Counted from the first letter of the stretch, positions 1 through 10,069 are shown. The stretch: 64,000 nucleotides of DNA from Nitrosomonas sp. (GCA_024281825.1 JAMWZY010000004.1:124001-188000); one strand, 5' to 3'. The notes: generated by a model from the letters alone, not told the origin. Numbers and translations: made by a program.

Positions 1-234
1 AACTCCTTGCGATTGCAACCGTTTAGTGGCGGTTTTGATAGCTTCTGTAAGTTCTTTCTCGGTAATGACATCTTCATTGACTACTGCAATGATGCGATTA
101 AGAGATTTACTGATCTGTGTGTCGGTAGGAATAGCTTGTGTGACGGGCTCGGAAAGAGGATCTTCTGCACTTGCCAAATGGGGCACTAACAATGCGACCA
201 ATAGAAGAATATGAAAATGTTTTCTTTGATGCAT
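1..234 (-). CDS. surA: Periplasmic chaperone/peptidyl-prolyl isomerase SurA (5' part, cut by window edge)
   Basis: Only the first 78 codons are in the window, and the gene runs off the left edge. The ATG at 232-234 opens a protein with a typical signal peptide (MHQRKH, then a hydrophobic run ending ASA). About residue 47 it enters the SurA N-terminal hallmark LNRIIAVVNEDVITEKEL. SurA chaperones unfolded outer-membrane proteins through the periplasm. It sits directly downstream of lptD on the same strand with a 47-bp gap, the usual lptD-surA arrangement, and LptD is a known SurA client. The isomerase domains are outside the window. Confidence 0.93.
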   Translation of the reverse strand, partial: MHQRKHFHILLLVALLVPHLASAEDPLSEPVTQAIPTDTQISKSLNRIIAVVNEDVITEKELTEAIKTATKRLQSQGV

Positions 235-281
235 GTTTGATGGTGCTGGATAAATAAGCTTAATAAGAACGTGCCATTTAA

Positions 282-2612
282 TTAATAAATGCTGGTATAA
301 CCAGGAATGGTATTTTGCAACACCTGTAACGGATTGTTGCCGATACCCATCAAACCTTTCAATTCTAGCTGCACAAAAAATGCTGTGGTGGTAGTTTGTG
401 TTGCGGTTGTTATGCGTTGCATGACAACGCGAAAAGCCCAGCAACACGAGTTATATTCAATGCCGGCAAGCCCAGCCAGAATCCTGTCGTCTTTCAGCGA
501 GTAGTTGATGCGTGCGACGCCGTGCCAACCACCAACGATAGGCCATTGAAGTGATGAATCAACTTGTTCCAAAACATTACGTGTATACCGATAACCAAAA
601 TTGAGAACTTTTCCTGGTTCGGGTTGATAACTTAGACCTGAACGAATTTTCTCAATTTCTAGCCCCTTTTCGTTCATCTGGATATTAGAATCAGTACTCA
701 GCTGTGGTGTTAATCGTCCAGAAACAGCAGCAACAAAATCAGATTTTCCACTTGTGACCTGGGGGTCCAAAAATTTTACTTTAGGGTCATTAAAATTAAA
801 TACTTGGCCAACAGCGAGCCTGAGTCGTTCAATACCGGTTTCTTGTTCCACAAAACGAGATGTTAATGCCGCCGTCAAACGGTTTGCATCATTAATACGA
901 TCGCTTCCACTGAAGCGGTTTTCTTGCAGTATTTGCGCGAAATTAAAGTCATTAATTGCAGAATCAAAGACGGGAAGATGATTTTGATTGCGGTAGGGAA
1001 CATACGCATAGAATAATCGTGGTTCCAGCGTTTGCGTAAATTTGGTGCCACTCATTTGAGTTAATCGCTCAAACGTTGTTCCACTGTCTATGCTGAAAAT
1101 AGGCAGAGCGCGATCATGATTTTGTCCCTTATCTTCATGACCTTGAACGGCATTCGACAAGCTGTAATGCGTGTAGTGGAAGCCAACTTTGGGTGTGATG
1201 TAACCATATTCATTTCGTAGCGGCATGCTGACGTACGGGTTAATTACGAAGCGGTGTCCATCGGGTAGAAATTTGGTGTCGGGCACCGTTCGCAATGCAT
1301 GATGATGAAAATTTCCCCAACTGCTATTCAAGCCAAACTCAAGTAAACCGCCAAAAGCGGGTTTATTAATGTCTAATGATACGTAAGGTAGGCGTGAATA
1401 GGGTGCGGTAAATAACTGTAATCGATCCTGAATGGTTTGAAAACGCTGAACCAGTGCATTGAAACTGACCGTACCATCAAGACCTAAACGACCATTATAG
1501 GATGTGGCCGCCATTTGAGAAAGGTTGGTTAAACTGGTTTGAGAAAGGTTGGGTGTTAATTCACGAAAATATCGATCATCGGAAACCCGATTGTAGTTAA
1601 GTATTCCTTGCCAGCCTTTGCCAAAGTTTTGCGTGTGCGTAAATAAAATGCCCCAGCGTGTTTTGTTGGTATTGATATCCGTCGGGAGAATGTCAAAAAG
1701 CAAATTTCCATTCATTTTTTCTCCCATATAGCGCAGCTCATTGCTTAGCATAAAGCCACGCATAGTCATTACGCGGGGTGCTATGGTTGCGTCGATATTG
1801 GGTGCAATATTCAAATAAATAGGCAGCGCCGTATCAAACCCGGTGTGAACGTTATAACCCAATAAGGGGGCTAACAAACCTGTTTTACGTTTACCACTAT
1901 AAGAAAAGTCCAGCCATGGAGAATATAGGATCGGCGTGTCCTTGAACATAATACTAACGTTACGAGCTGTGCCGACTTCATTTTTATTATCAATTTTTAA
2001 ATCACTCGCACGAATGTACCAATCGTGATTGCCTTCGGGGCAGGTGGTATAACTGGTTTTTTCGATGCGGTAGTGATCCTTGCCTTCAAAGAACAGCATC
2101 TCTCCAGATCCACGACCTTTACCGTTTTTTAAGTAGTATTTGGGTTCGGACATCTGTCCTTCATTGGTTTGCAAGTTGAGTTTAAGATGATCGCCTTTAA
2201 TGATTTCCTTAACTCTATCTAAATGGATGTTCCCTTCAACTTCGGTTTCTTCCGTATTTTGAAAATATTTCATGCGATCAGCAACTAAGATGTTGTCACC
2301 ATGTCGCAATTCAGCATTTCCGCTCGCTTCTACCTCTTGTTTGTAATATCCGGTAATATTGTCTGCTTCGATATAAACCGGTTTTTTTTGTGGTTTAATG
2401 ATCGCTTTTGATTTTTCATCCGATTCGGAAGACTGAACGGGCGGCAGTTCGTCACTTAATCCAGTCAGTGGAAGCAGGCACAATAACAGCAAAACGCAAC
2501 TATTCTGGAAAAGCTGCCTATTGAAGAATACAGAGAAGATAGGGCAGCAATCAGATAGGTTTTCAGACTTGAGCAAAGTAATTTTTCCTAATCCTGTTTT
2601 ACTTTTAATCAA
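282..2612 (-). CDS. lptD: LPS-assembly outer-membrane protein LptD
   Basis: 776 residues, normal length for LptD. With LptE it inserts lipopolysaccharide into the outer leaflet. Residues about 35-55 are a hydrophobic export signal preceded by a rather long N-terminal stretch. Residues about 75-180 are the OstA/LptA-like beta-jellyroll (PVYIEADNITGYY onwards), and the rest is the beta-barrel. A Cys pair (NSCCWAF) near the C-terminus and a Cys in TTCPEGN near residue 190 fit the disulfides that mature LptD needs. It lies upstream of surA in the same direction. No alternative in-frame start gives a shorter leader, so the ATG at 2612 is kept. Confidence 0.95.
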   Translation of the reverse strand: MIKSKTGLGKITLLKSENLSDCCPIFSVFFNRQLFQNSCVLLLLCLLPLTGLSDELPPVQSSESDEKSKAIIKPQKKPVYIEADNITGYYKQEVEASGNAELRHGDNILVADRMKYFQNTEETEVEGNIHLDRVKEIIKGDHLKLNLQTNEGQMSEPKYYLKNGKGRGSGEMLFFEGKDHYRIEKTSYTTCPEGNHDWYIRASDLKIDNKNEVGTARNVSIMFKDTPILYSPWLDFSYSGKRKTGLLAPLLGYNVHTGFDTALPIYLNIAPNIDATIAPRVMTMRGFMLSNELRYMGEKMNGNLLFDILPTDINTNKTRWGILFTHTQNFGKGWQGILNYNRVSDDRYFRELTPNLSQTSLTNLSQMAATSYNGRLGLDGTVSFNALVQRFQTIQDRLQLFTAPYSRLPYVSLDINKPAFGGLLEFGLNSSWGNFHHHALRTVPDTKFLPDGHRFVINPYVSMPLRNEYGYITPKVGFHYTHYSLSNAVQGHEDKGQNHDRALPIFSIDSGTTFERLTQMSGTKFTQTLEPRLFYAYVPYRNQNHLPVFDSAINDFNFAQILQENRFSGSDRINDANRLTAALTSRFVEQETGIERLRLAVGQVFNFNDPKVKFLDPQVTSGKSDFVAAVSGRLTPQLSTDSNIQMNEKGLEIEKIRSGLSYQPEPGKVLNFGYRYTRNVLEQVDSSLQWPIVGGWHGVARINYSLKDDRILAGLAGIEYNSCCWAFRVVMQRITTATQTTTTAFFVQLELKGLMGIGNNPLQVLQNTIPGYTSIY

Positions 2613-2809
2613 GGGGTTTTATATCAGCGACTGAACAATTACACATTTGAGATGGAGTCCATCTAATACCTTTATGAGCTGGGGAGAGTACATCAAAATT
2701 GATTCGCATTCTAATTGTGGCAATTAACGATTATTATAATTATAAATCTATATGCATTCATTAGGATATTGTTTATTTGTACTCACTAATTATTAAGTTG
2801 TTTCTCTTT

Positions 2810-2822
2810 TGACGAATCGTCA
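2810..2822. promoter_or_regulatory. Palindrome TGACGAATCGTCA upstream of the helicase gene
   Basis: A perfect 6-bp inverted repeat around one central base (TGACGA-A-TCGTCA). It lies 48 bp before the helicase ATG, in the 257-bp AT-rich gap between the divergent lptD and yoaA-like genes. The position suits an operator. No regulator can be named, and a chance palindrome is possible. Confidence 0.3.
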
Positions 2823-2869
2823 GTTTTTCAACCATCAATGCCTAAGACTAATCGCGTTATTGCATACCT

Positions 2870-4795
2870 ATGTTTGATATGGAATCAATTTTTTCTGAGG
2901 GTGGGGTTCTCTCAAGTTACATCAATGAATTTCACGTGCGCCGTCAACAATTGGAAATGGCGAATGCTATTGCCAACGCGATTAACAAGCGGCAAATTCT
3001 GGTAGCAGAAGCGGGTACAGGAACAGGGAAAACACTTGCTTATCTAGTTCCTGCTTTGCTTAATGGCGGCAAAGTGATTATCTCCACAGGAACCAAAACA
3101 CTACAAGACCAGCTTTTCAGAAGAGATATTCCAAGCGTACGATCAGCACTAAAAATACCAGTTACGATTGCTTTGTTGAAAGGTCGTGCTAATTATATCT
3201 GTCACTATCATTTGGAAAAGAGCTTACAGGATGATCGCATCAGTTTTACGGCGCGTGAAGATATTCGATACTTGCAGTCCATCGAGCGTTATGCGCGTGT
3301 TAGCCAGACTGGTGATAAGAGTGAATTAAGTGAGATTCCAGAAAATGCCTCGATATGGCAAATGGTAACTTCAACGCGAGACAATTGCCTCGGTGCAGAA
3401 TGCCCGAACTTCAAGGATTGTTTTGTCATGGAGGCACGAAAGCAAGCATTATTAGCAGATGTCGTAGTGGTCAATCATCATTTATTCTTTGCGGATGTGA
3501 TGTTGCGCGATGAAGGCTTGAATGAATTGCTGCCAGCCTGCAATACAGTTATTTTTGATGAAGCGCATCAATTACCAGAAACCGCCAGTCTATTTTTTGG
3601 CGAATCGGTTAGTACAGGTCAATTATTAGAATTGGTACGTGACACTAAAATTGAAGCTGTTGAAGCAGCGAGAGATTTTCAAGCGCTTCCACTGGTTAAC
3701 GCTGCTTTTGAAAAAAGCGTACGCGATTTTCGTTTAGCAATTCCGGAAGAAAACATCCGCCTATCACAGTCGATGATAGGAAAAAATGAGCGTTTCAAAC
3801 ATACGCTTAATGACGTTATTGATCAATTGCTTGAATTGGTTAAGCTTCTGGAAAGTCAAGCCGAACGCTCAGAAGGATTGAAGAATTGCTGGCAGCGTGC
3901 AGCCGATCATTTGCATTTTATACAACGGTGGCGCGACGAACAGTCATCACAAAACGAAATACGCTGGGTTGAGATTTTTCATCAGGCATTACAGTTAAAC
4001 ATAACGCCATTATCCGTTGCGGATATTTTCCAAAAGCAACTCAGCGCGACGGCAAGAGCTTGGATTTTTGTTTCCGCTACCTTATCGGTTAAGCAGAATT
4101 TTACACATTACACTGCAGAAATGGGTCTGGCTTCAGCGCAAACCGCATACTGGGAGAGTCCTTACAATTACCCCGAACAAGCGCTGTTGTATGTGCCAAC
4201 TGGATTGCCAGAACCTAATCATCCAAACTATATCGATCAAGTGGTTCAATCGGCCTTGCCAGTATTGCGTGCCAGCAGCGGCCGGGCTTTCTTTTTGTGT
4301 ACCAGTTTGCGTGCGATGCAGCGTATTTATGAGTTACTGCAAACTGCTGAAGCATTAGATTACCCTTTGTTGTTGCAGGGCCAAGGCTCGCGTTCTTATA
4401 TTTTAGAGAAATTTAGGGAGTTGAAGAACGCTATCCTGATCGGCAGCCAGTCTTTTTGGGAGGGCGTTGATGTACGGGGGGAAGCGCTTTCATTAGTCAT
4501 TATTGACAAATTACCCTTTGCACCGCCTGATGATCCCGTATTATCAGCTCGAATTGAAAAAATTAATCTTGAAGGGCGAAACGCTTTTATTGAATACCAA
4601 TTGCCGCGTGCGGTGATTAATTTAAAGCAAGGTGCTGGGCGTTTGATTCGGGATGAAACGGATCGGGGCGTGTTGATGATTTGTGATCCTCGTTTGATTA
4701 CCAAAGCCTACGGTAAACAGATCTGGCAGAGCTTGCCACCCATGAGGCGTACACGCGAATTATCAGAAATTGAGAATTTTTTTGCTAAAAGGTGA
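2870..4795 (+). CDS. yoaA: ATP-dependent DNA helicase, YoaA/DinG family (XPD-like, Fe-S)
   Basis: 641 residues. Superfamily 2 helicase of the XPD/DinG group, which unwinds DNA 5' to 3' in repair and at stalled forks. Visible motifs: Walker A GTGTGKT (residues 49-55), four Fe-S cluster cysteines (C111, C173, C178, C184, within NYICH, DNCLGAEC and FKDCF), Walker B DEAH (230-233), the late motif FVSATL and the C-terminal QGAGRLIR. Its length and iron-sulfur cysteines fit YoaA better than Gram-positive DinG, which carries an exonuclease domain. An alternative ATG lies three codons in. The stop overlaps a possible early start of the next gene. Confidence 0.9.
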   Translation: MFDMESIFSEGGVLSSYINEFHVRRQQLEMANAIANAINKRQILVAEAGTGTGKTLAYLVPALLNGGKVIISTGTKTLQDQLFRRDIPSVRSALKIPVTIALLKGRANYICHYHLEKSLQDDRISFTAREDIRYLQSIERYARVSQTGDKSELSEIPENASIWQMVTSTRDNCLGAECPNFKDCFVMEARKQALLADVVVVNHHLFFADVMLRDEGLNELLPACNTVIFDEAHQLPETASLFFGESVSTGQLLELVRDTKIEAVEAARDFQALPLVNAAFEKSVRDFRLAIPEENIRLSQSMIGKNERFKHTLNDVIDQLLELVKLLESQAERSEGLKNCWQRAADHLHFIQRWRDEQSSQNEIRWVEIFHQALQLNITPLSVADIFQKQLSATARAWIFVSATLSVKQNFTHYTAEMGLASAQTAYWESPYNYPEQALLYVPTGLPEPNHPNYIDQVVQSALPVLRASSGRAFFLCTSLRAMQRIYELLQTAEALDYPLLLQGQGSRSYILEKFRELKNAILIGSQSFWEGVDVRGEALSLVIIDKLPFAPPDDPVLSARIEKINLEGRNAFIEYQLPRAVINLKQGAGRLIRDETDRGVLMICDPRLITKAYGKQIWQSLPPMRRTRELSEIENFFAKR

Positions 4796-4863
4796 TTGTG
4801 TTACCATCATGGCTATTTAATGGGGCTGTTGGCAGATTAAACGGGAATAATTCGAATACTGTG

Positions 4864-5286
4864 ATGAATCAGAAAAATATACTTCAAAAAAGAAAGTTAA
4901 TGCTGAATATGCTAAGCCTATTAGGGTTGCTGCTTTCTGTTGCTTCTGCGACCTATGCGCAGCAGCATCCTTTAGCAGGGGGTGGCAGCGCTAAGGGTTT
5001 TATTGTGGCGGGCGCGTTGAATACGGGAAGAATGCATCAATTTATTGAGCGATGTGGGGCTTCAAATGATGTATTAGTCGCATACAAAGCAAATTTTGAT
5101 GAGAATATGGCGGGTGGTGAGAAAACCTATCGTGAGCTTGGGATCGATATTCAAGCTGAATTTGATAAGGGACGAGGGGAAGGGGATAGTGAGTTTGCCA
5201 AAATTGTCCATGATCAGAACCGCGATGCAATGTGTCACGAAGCCATTAGGGCTGTTACACAATTGGTTAATAAAAGCAAAAAATAA
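4864..5286 (+). CDS. Small secreted protein of unknown function
   Basis: About 140 residues. The ATG at 4864 gives a basic N-terminus (MNQKNILQKRK), a hydrophobic core and a cleavage-like ASATYAQ, a standard Sec signal. The ATG at 4900 has a better purine-rich upstream stretch but would lack the positive n-region. The mature part is soluble and has two cysteines (ERCGAS and DAMCHEA) that could pair in the periplasm. It follows the helicase closely but has no obvious link to it. No family is recognised. The reading frame is open upstream to 4792, overlapping the helicase stop. Confidence 0.6.
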   Translation: MNQKNILQKRKLMLNMLSLLGLLLSVASATYAQQHPLAGGGSAKGFIVAGALNTGRMHQFIERCGASNDVLVAYKANFDENMAGGEKTYRELGIDIQAEFDKGRGEGDSEFAKIVHDQNRDAMCHEAIRAVTQLVNKSKK

Positions 5287-5347
5287 AAGTAAAAAACTCT
5301 GTTGATGTTTTTTATCTTATTAAAAATGCTTAAGGAAACGAAACCGA

Positions 5348-5683
5348 ATGAAAGCAACAATTACTGAGCTTTTGAATAGAATTCCGGGTAAAGCGAGCGC
5401 CGAATGGCCGATGGGCGAACCGTTTGCGCTGGCATTTGCCCATGGTTCCATGTCTGTTGAGATTTATACCCCGAAAGAAACCGATATCCAAACGCCCCAT
5501 GATCAGGATGAGTTATATTTTATTCATTCTGGCCAGGGTGAATTGGTGATTGCTGGCGAGAGGCATTCATTTGCACCGGGCATGGTGTTTTTTGTTGCAG
5601 CACATGTTGAGCATCGGTTTGAAAATTTTTCTTCCGATTTCATTACATGGGTAGTTTTTTGGGGACCTAAGGGTGGAGAATAG
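5348..5683 (+). CDS. Cupin-domain protein
   Basis: 111 residues forming one small beta-barrel of the cupin_2 type. The metal-binding pattern is visible as PHDQDELYFIHSGQGEL (first motif) and PGMVFFVAAHVEHRF (second motif, paired histidines). AAGGAAACG upstream serves as ribosome binding site. Such single-domain cupins bind a metal and either a small ligand or nothing known, so the substrate cannot be given. It stands alone between a secreted protein and an ArsC/Spx-like gene. Confidence 0.75.
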   Translation: MKATITELLNRIPGKASAEWPMGEPFALAFAHGSMSVEIYTPKETDIQTPHDQDELYFIHSGQGELVIAGERHSFAPGMVFFVAAHVEHRFENFSSDFITWVVFWGPKGGE

Positions 5684-5734
5684 CTTCGATCGATAAACGG
5701 ATTCCTAGATTCCTGATTACTTACTAACTTTGCT

Positions 5735-6091
5735 ATGATTATTTTGTTATACGGTTACAAAAAATGTACAACTTGCCGCAAAGCCGAGCAACATTTACAA
5801 CGAAATAATTTAGCATACGAATTTATCGATATTACTGAAAATCCGCCCAATGCGACCCAGTTGGCTAGGATCTCAGATCTGGCCGATGTATTGCCGCAAA
5901 AAATGTTCAACACCAGCGGTGAACAGTATCGCCAGCTCAATATTAAACAAATGCTCCCTACGCTGACCTATCAAGAAATGTTGAGTTTGCTAGAAACGAA
6001 TGGCCGTTTGATCAAACGGCCATTATTGACGGATGGGAAGCGTGCAACGGTAGGTTTCAATGCGGAACAATTTTTAGCGACATGGAAATAA
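5735..6091 (+). CDS. ArsC/Spx/MgsR-family thioredoxin-fold protein
   Basis: 118 residues. It starts YGYKKCTTCRKAEQHL, a CxxC at the N-terminus of a thioredoxin-like fold, and ends with LIKRPLLTDGKRATVGFN, the conserved RP-loop of the ArsC/Spx superfamily (compare YffB). Family members are arsenate reductases, RNA-polymerase-binding regulators (Spx, MgsR) or glutathione-dependent reductases (YffB). The CxxC and the lack of any ars genes nearby make arsenate reduction unproven. No promoter is obvious. Confidence 0.8.
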   Translation: MIILLYGYKKCTTCRKAEQHLQRNNLAYEFIDITENPPNATQLARISDLADVLPQKMFNTSGEQYRQLNIKQMLPTLTYQEMLSLLETNGRLIKRPLLTDGKRATVGFNAEQFLATWK

Positions 6092-6287
6092 TGATTTTCC
6101 ACGCCTTGTTAGTTCGCTTTTCCTAGAAGATTGTTGGCAGTATCGAGCGCTTTACGCTATATTCCTAATCAAGATAATTATCAGCAAAACGACATGTACT
6201 GTGATGTATGTGTGGCGAATGCTCTATTCATAGATTCCGATGCAGTAGAGACCCGTTCAATAACCGAATCAAGCAGGAGAAGCGAAA

Positions 6288-8801
6288 TTGAATAATCAAC
6301 GCTTTATTATCCGAAAGGTGGCCGTATTAGGCGCTGGTGTCATGGGTGCGCAAATCGCTGCACACTTGGTCAATGCCAATATTGAAACGCTATTGTTTGA
6401 ATTGCCGGGAGATGAAAAAACCCCGAATGCCAATGTACTCAAGGCGATAGAAAAACTGAACAAGCAAGAACCCGCGCCTTTATCGATCAAAAGCAAAGCA
6501 ACGTTCATTCGTCCTGCCAATTATGAGCAACATTTGGGATTGCTGAAAGAGTGCGATTTGGTGATAGAAGCGATTGCCGAACGCATGGATTGGAAACGTG
6601 ATTTATATGCTAAAGTCGCGCCCCATTTAGGCGAACAAACCATCTTTGCGTCCAACACTTCGGGACTTTCAATCAACCAATTGGCTGAAGCTTTCCCAGA
6701 AACATTGCGGCATCGTTTTTGTGGCGTGCATTTTTTTAATCCGCCGCGTTATATGCATTTGGTGGAACTCATTCCATGTCAGTCGAGTGATGCCATGATG
6801 CTGGATCACTTGGAAGCTTTTCTGGTGACTTACCTCGGGAAAGGCATTGTTCGCGCGAAAGACACGCCCAATTTTATTGCGAACCGCATTGGTGTGTTTT
6901 CATTATTGGCGACTATGCATCATGCGAAAGAATTTGGTTTTGGCTTCGATGTGGTGGATGCGTTGACCGGTACTTTGATCGGGCGACCGAAAAGCGCTAC
7001 GTTTCGTACCGCTGATGTGGTTGGGCTCGATACTTTGGCGCATGTGGTTAATACCATGCGCGATACCCTATCGGATGATCCCTGGCACCGTTATTTCAAA
7101 GTACCCGATTGGATGCAAGGCTTAATTGATTCCGGTGCGCTGGGGGAAAAGGTTAAGCGCGGTGTTTATCAAAAAATAAACGGTGAGATTCATGTGCTTG
7201 ATTTAGCCACACAAAGCTATCGATTATCGGCAGGCAAAGTGGATGAAGATATCAAGCAGTTGTTGAAATTTAGTGATCCGGTAGAAAAATTTATTGTGTT
7301 ACGTACTGCTGAGAAGCAACAGGCTCAATTTCTTTGGGCGGTTTTCCGGGATTTATTCCACTACTGTGCTGTACAACTAGAGGACATCGCGGACAACGCC
7401 AGAGATCTCGATTTGGCGGTGAGGTGGGGATTTGGTTGGAACCAAGGGCCTTTTGAAATATGGCAAGCAGCAGGTTGGAAACAACTGGTTGAATGGATTG
7501 AGCAAGATATCGCTTCGGTCAAAAGCATGAGCTCTGAACCGTTACCGCAATGGGTGCATAAGATCGCGCAAAGCAGCACGCAAAGCATACATACCCCGCA
7601 AGGCTCTTATGCACCGGCTTTCGATCAGTTGCAGCCTCGTTCAAGATTACCGGTTTATCGGCGTCAGCTTTATCCGGATCGTCTTATCGGGGAAACAGCG
7701 GAGTACGGTAAAACGATTTTTGAAAATGACGCAATTCGAATGTGGCATTTGGATGATGACGATCAAGTTGCCATTCTGAGCTTCAACACCAAAATGCATA
7801 CCATTGGCATTGAAGTATTGCAAAGTGTGCAACAAGCCATTCTAGAGGCTGAAAAGAACTGGCGTGCTTTAGTGATCTGGCAAACGGAGCTGCCATTTTC
7901 TGCGGGTGCTAATTTGCAGAAAGCCACTGAAAAACCGAAACCATCAGGTCATCGGCCCGCGCCGCCATCTGCGTTCCAGCAATTTCTCAGAAAATTTATG
8001 AAAACTACTCAGGCGACGGTACTAAAAGCCGCGCGTGAGTTAGATCTGGCAGATGCACTGATGGCCAGTAAGCTGGCTGAAGTTAATCACATGATTCAGC
8101 AGTTCCAGCAAACATCGCAAGCGTTGCGCTATTCTATGATCCCAACTGTTGCAGCCGTTGATGGATTGGCTTTGGGAGGCGGGTGCGAATTTGTCATGCA
8201 TTGCGACCGTGCCGTGGCAACGCTGGAAAGTTATATCGGCCTAGTTGAGGCAGGTGTTGGTTTATTGCCAGCCGGTGGTGGATGTAAGGAATTTGCCCTT
8301 AAGGCTGCACGGAATGCAAAGGATGGCGACCCTTTTCCATTGTTAAAACACTATTTTCAAACGGTAGCGATGGCCGAATTAGCGAAAAGCGCAGAGCAAG
8401 CAAAAGAATTTGAATATTTACGTCGTGCCGATACTATCGTGATGAATCGTTTTGAATTGCTACATGTTGCCAAAGCGCAAGCGCTAGCAATGGCAGAAGC
8501 TGGTTATCGTCCACCATTACGTGCACGCGAAATCCCGGTCGCAGGCAGTACTGGCATTGCAACCATTCAAGCGCAGCTCGTTAACCTACTCGAAGGCCAG
8601 TTTATTTCCGAACACGATTATTTAATCGGTAAAAAAATTGCGCAGGTCATGTGTGGCGGTGATTTGACGCCTGGCAGCTTGGTGGATGAAGATTGGTTTC
8701 TTGAGTTGGAGCGCGCTGCTTTCATGGAGCTGATAGCGACCGAGAAAACACAGCAGCGCATCGAACATACCCTCAAAACCGGAAAACCATTAAGAAATTG
8801 A
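6288..8801 (+). CDS. 3-hydroxyacyl-CoA dehydrogenase / enoyl-CoA hydratase (FadN-like fusion)
   Basis: 837 residues. The N-terminal half is 3-hydroxyacyl-CoA dehydrogenase with the NAD-binding GAGVMG (15-20) and the FFNPPRYMHLVELI signature. The C-terminal part has crotonase motifs (SAGANL and DGLALGGGCEF). This dehydrogenase-first order is that of Bacillus FadN and opposite to E. coli FadB. It performs two middle steps of fatty-acid beta-oxidation. Translation starts at TTG 6288, supported by AGGAG eight bases upstream. The thiolase gene follows after 28 bp, so the two form an operon. About 60 residues rich in basic and proline residues interrupt the crotonase domain. Confidence 0.88.
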   Translation: MNNQRFIIRKVAVLGAGVMGAQIAAHLVNANIETLLFELPGDEKTPNANVLKAIEKLNKQEPAPLSIKSKATFIRPANYEQHLGLLKECDLVIEAIAERMDWKRDLYAKVAPHLGEQTIFASNTSGLSINQLAEAFPETLRHRFCGVHFFNPPRYMHLVELIPCQSSDAMMLDHLEAFLVTYLGKGIVRAKDTPNFIANRIGVFSLLATMHHAKEFGFGFDVVDALTGTLIGRPKSATFRTADVVGLDTLAHVVNTMRDTLSDDPWHRYFKVPDWMQGLIDSGALGEKVKRGVYQKINGEIHVLDLATQSYRLSAGKVDEDIKQLLKFSDPVEKFIVLRTAEKQQAQFLWAVFRDLFHYCAVQLEDIADNARDLDLAVRWGFGWNQGPFEIWQAAGWKQLVEWIEQDIASVKSMSSEPLPQWVHKIAQSSTQSIHTPQGSYAPAFDQLQPRSRLPVYRRQLYPDRLIGETAEYGKTIFENDAIRMWHLDDDDQVAILSFNTKMHTIGIEVLQSVQQAILEAEKNWRALVIWQTELPFSAGANLQKATEKPKPSGHRPAPPSAFQQFLRKFMKTTQATVLKAARELDLADALMASKLAEVNHMIQQFQQTSQALRYSMIPTVAAVDGLALGGGCEFVMHCDRAVATLESYIGLVEAGVGLLPAGGGCKEFALKAARNAKDGDPFPLLKHYFQTVAMAELAKSAEQAKEFEYLRRADTIVMNRFELLHVAKAQALAMAEAGYRPPLRAREIPVAGSTGIATIQAQLVNLLEGQFISEHDYLIGKKIAQVMCGGDLTPGSLVDEDWFLELERAAFMELIATEKTQQRIEHTLKTGKPLRN

Positions 8802-8829
8802 TTAATCTTCCCGATTCACGGAGACTTTC

Positions 8830-10029
8830 ATGAGCAAACAAACTGAAGAAGCCTATATCGTAGCTGCTACTCGTACGCCGGTTGGTAAAGCGCCGCGAGG
8901 TATGTTTAAAAATGTACGTCCGGACGATATGCTGGTGCATGTGTTGCAAGCAGTCATGAAGCAATGTGAAGGGCTCGATCCGGCTGCAATTGATGATGTG
9001 ATTGCCGGTTGTGCCATGCCGGAGGCTGAGCAAGGAATTAATGTCGCGCGTGTTGCATTATTGCTGGCCGGTTTCCCGGATAGCGTTTCAGGTATGACCA
9101 TTAACCGATTCTGTGCTTCGGGTTTGCAATCGGTGGCTTTAGCTGCGGATCGAATTCGCCTTGGGGAAGCAGATGTCATGATCGCCGCCGGTACCGAAAG
9201 CATGAGCATGGTACCTATGATGGGCAATAAAGTGGCCATTAACCCGGCTACTTTTACACACCAAGAGCATGTTGCAATTGCGTATGGCATGGGTATGACT
9301 GGTGAGAAAGTTGCGGAGCAATGGCATATCTCGCGCGAGGCCCAGGATGAATTCGCTTTGACAAGTCACAAGCGTGCATTGCAAGCCATCGATTCGGGTG
9401 AATTTAAGCAAGAAATATCTCCTTATCAAGTCGTCGAAAAAAGGCCCGACTTAGAGGCTGAAAAGGTTCTCGAGCAAGTATCGTTGAAAGATACCGACGA
9501 AGGGCCGCGTGCGGATACCAACCCTGAGGCATTGGCGAAATTACGGCCGGTTTTTTCCGCCACAGGCTCGGTGACAGCAGGAAATAGTTCACAAATGTCC
9601 GATGGTGCGGGTGCGGTTGTACTGATGAACGAGAAAGCGATGCAACGTTTTAATCTATCGCCTTTAGGTCGATTTGTCGGCTTCTCGGTGGCTGGCGTGC
9701 CACCTGAAATTATGGGCGTCGGCCCGATCAAAGCTATTCCTAAAGTACTGGCGCAAACTGGCATTAAACAAGATGACATAGATTGGATCGAATTGAATGA
9801 AGCATTTGCAGCGCAGAGTCTTGCGGTCATTAATGATTTGGGATTAGACCGTGAAAAAGTCAATCCTTTGGGGGGGGCCATTGCATTAGGTCATCCATTG
9901 GGTGCGACTGGCGCTATCCGAGTAGCAACTTTGTTGCATGGTTTGCGCCGTCATCACAAGAAATACGGCATGGTGACGATGTGTATCGGAAGCGGCATGG
10001 GTGCCGCTGGCGTGTTTGAATCGTTGTAG
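8830..10029 (+). CDS. fadA: Acetyl-CoA C-acyltransferase (thiolase)
   Basis: 399 residues, standard thiolase length. The acylation cysteine is C95 (NRFCASGLQS). The C-terminal catalytic pair is H355 (GGAIALGHPLGATGA) and C385 (MCIGSGMGAAG). With the preceding fusion protein it completes beta-oxidation by releasing acetyl-CoA; thiolases of this type can also run in the biosynthetic direction. GGAGA precedes the ATG. No acyl-CoA dehydrogenase or acyl-CoA ligase is in the window, so the full pathway cannot be confirmed here. Confidence 0.92.
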   Translation: MSKQTEEAYIVAATRTPVGKAPRGMFKNVRPDDMLVHVLQAVMKQCEGLDPAAIDDVIAGCAMPEAEQGINVARVALLLAGFPDSVSGMTINRFCASGLQSVALAADRIRLGEADVMIAAGTESMSMVPMMGNKVAINPATFTHQEHVAIAYGMGMTGEKVAEQWHISREAQDEFALTSHKRALQAIDSGEFKQEISPYQVVEKRPDLEAEKVLEQVSLKDTDEGPRADTNPEALAKLRPVFSATGSVTAGNSSQMSDGAGAVVLMNEKAMQRFNLSPLGRFVGFSVAGVPPEIMGVGPIKAIPKVLAQTGIKQDDIDWIELNEAFAAQSLAVINDLGLDREKVNPLGGAIALGHPLGATGAIRVATLLHGLRRHHKKYGMVTMCIGSGMGAAGVFESL

Positions 10030-10069
10030 CCTTATATTCGCTTTTCAATAATCTTGTGAGTATTGAGAA

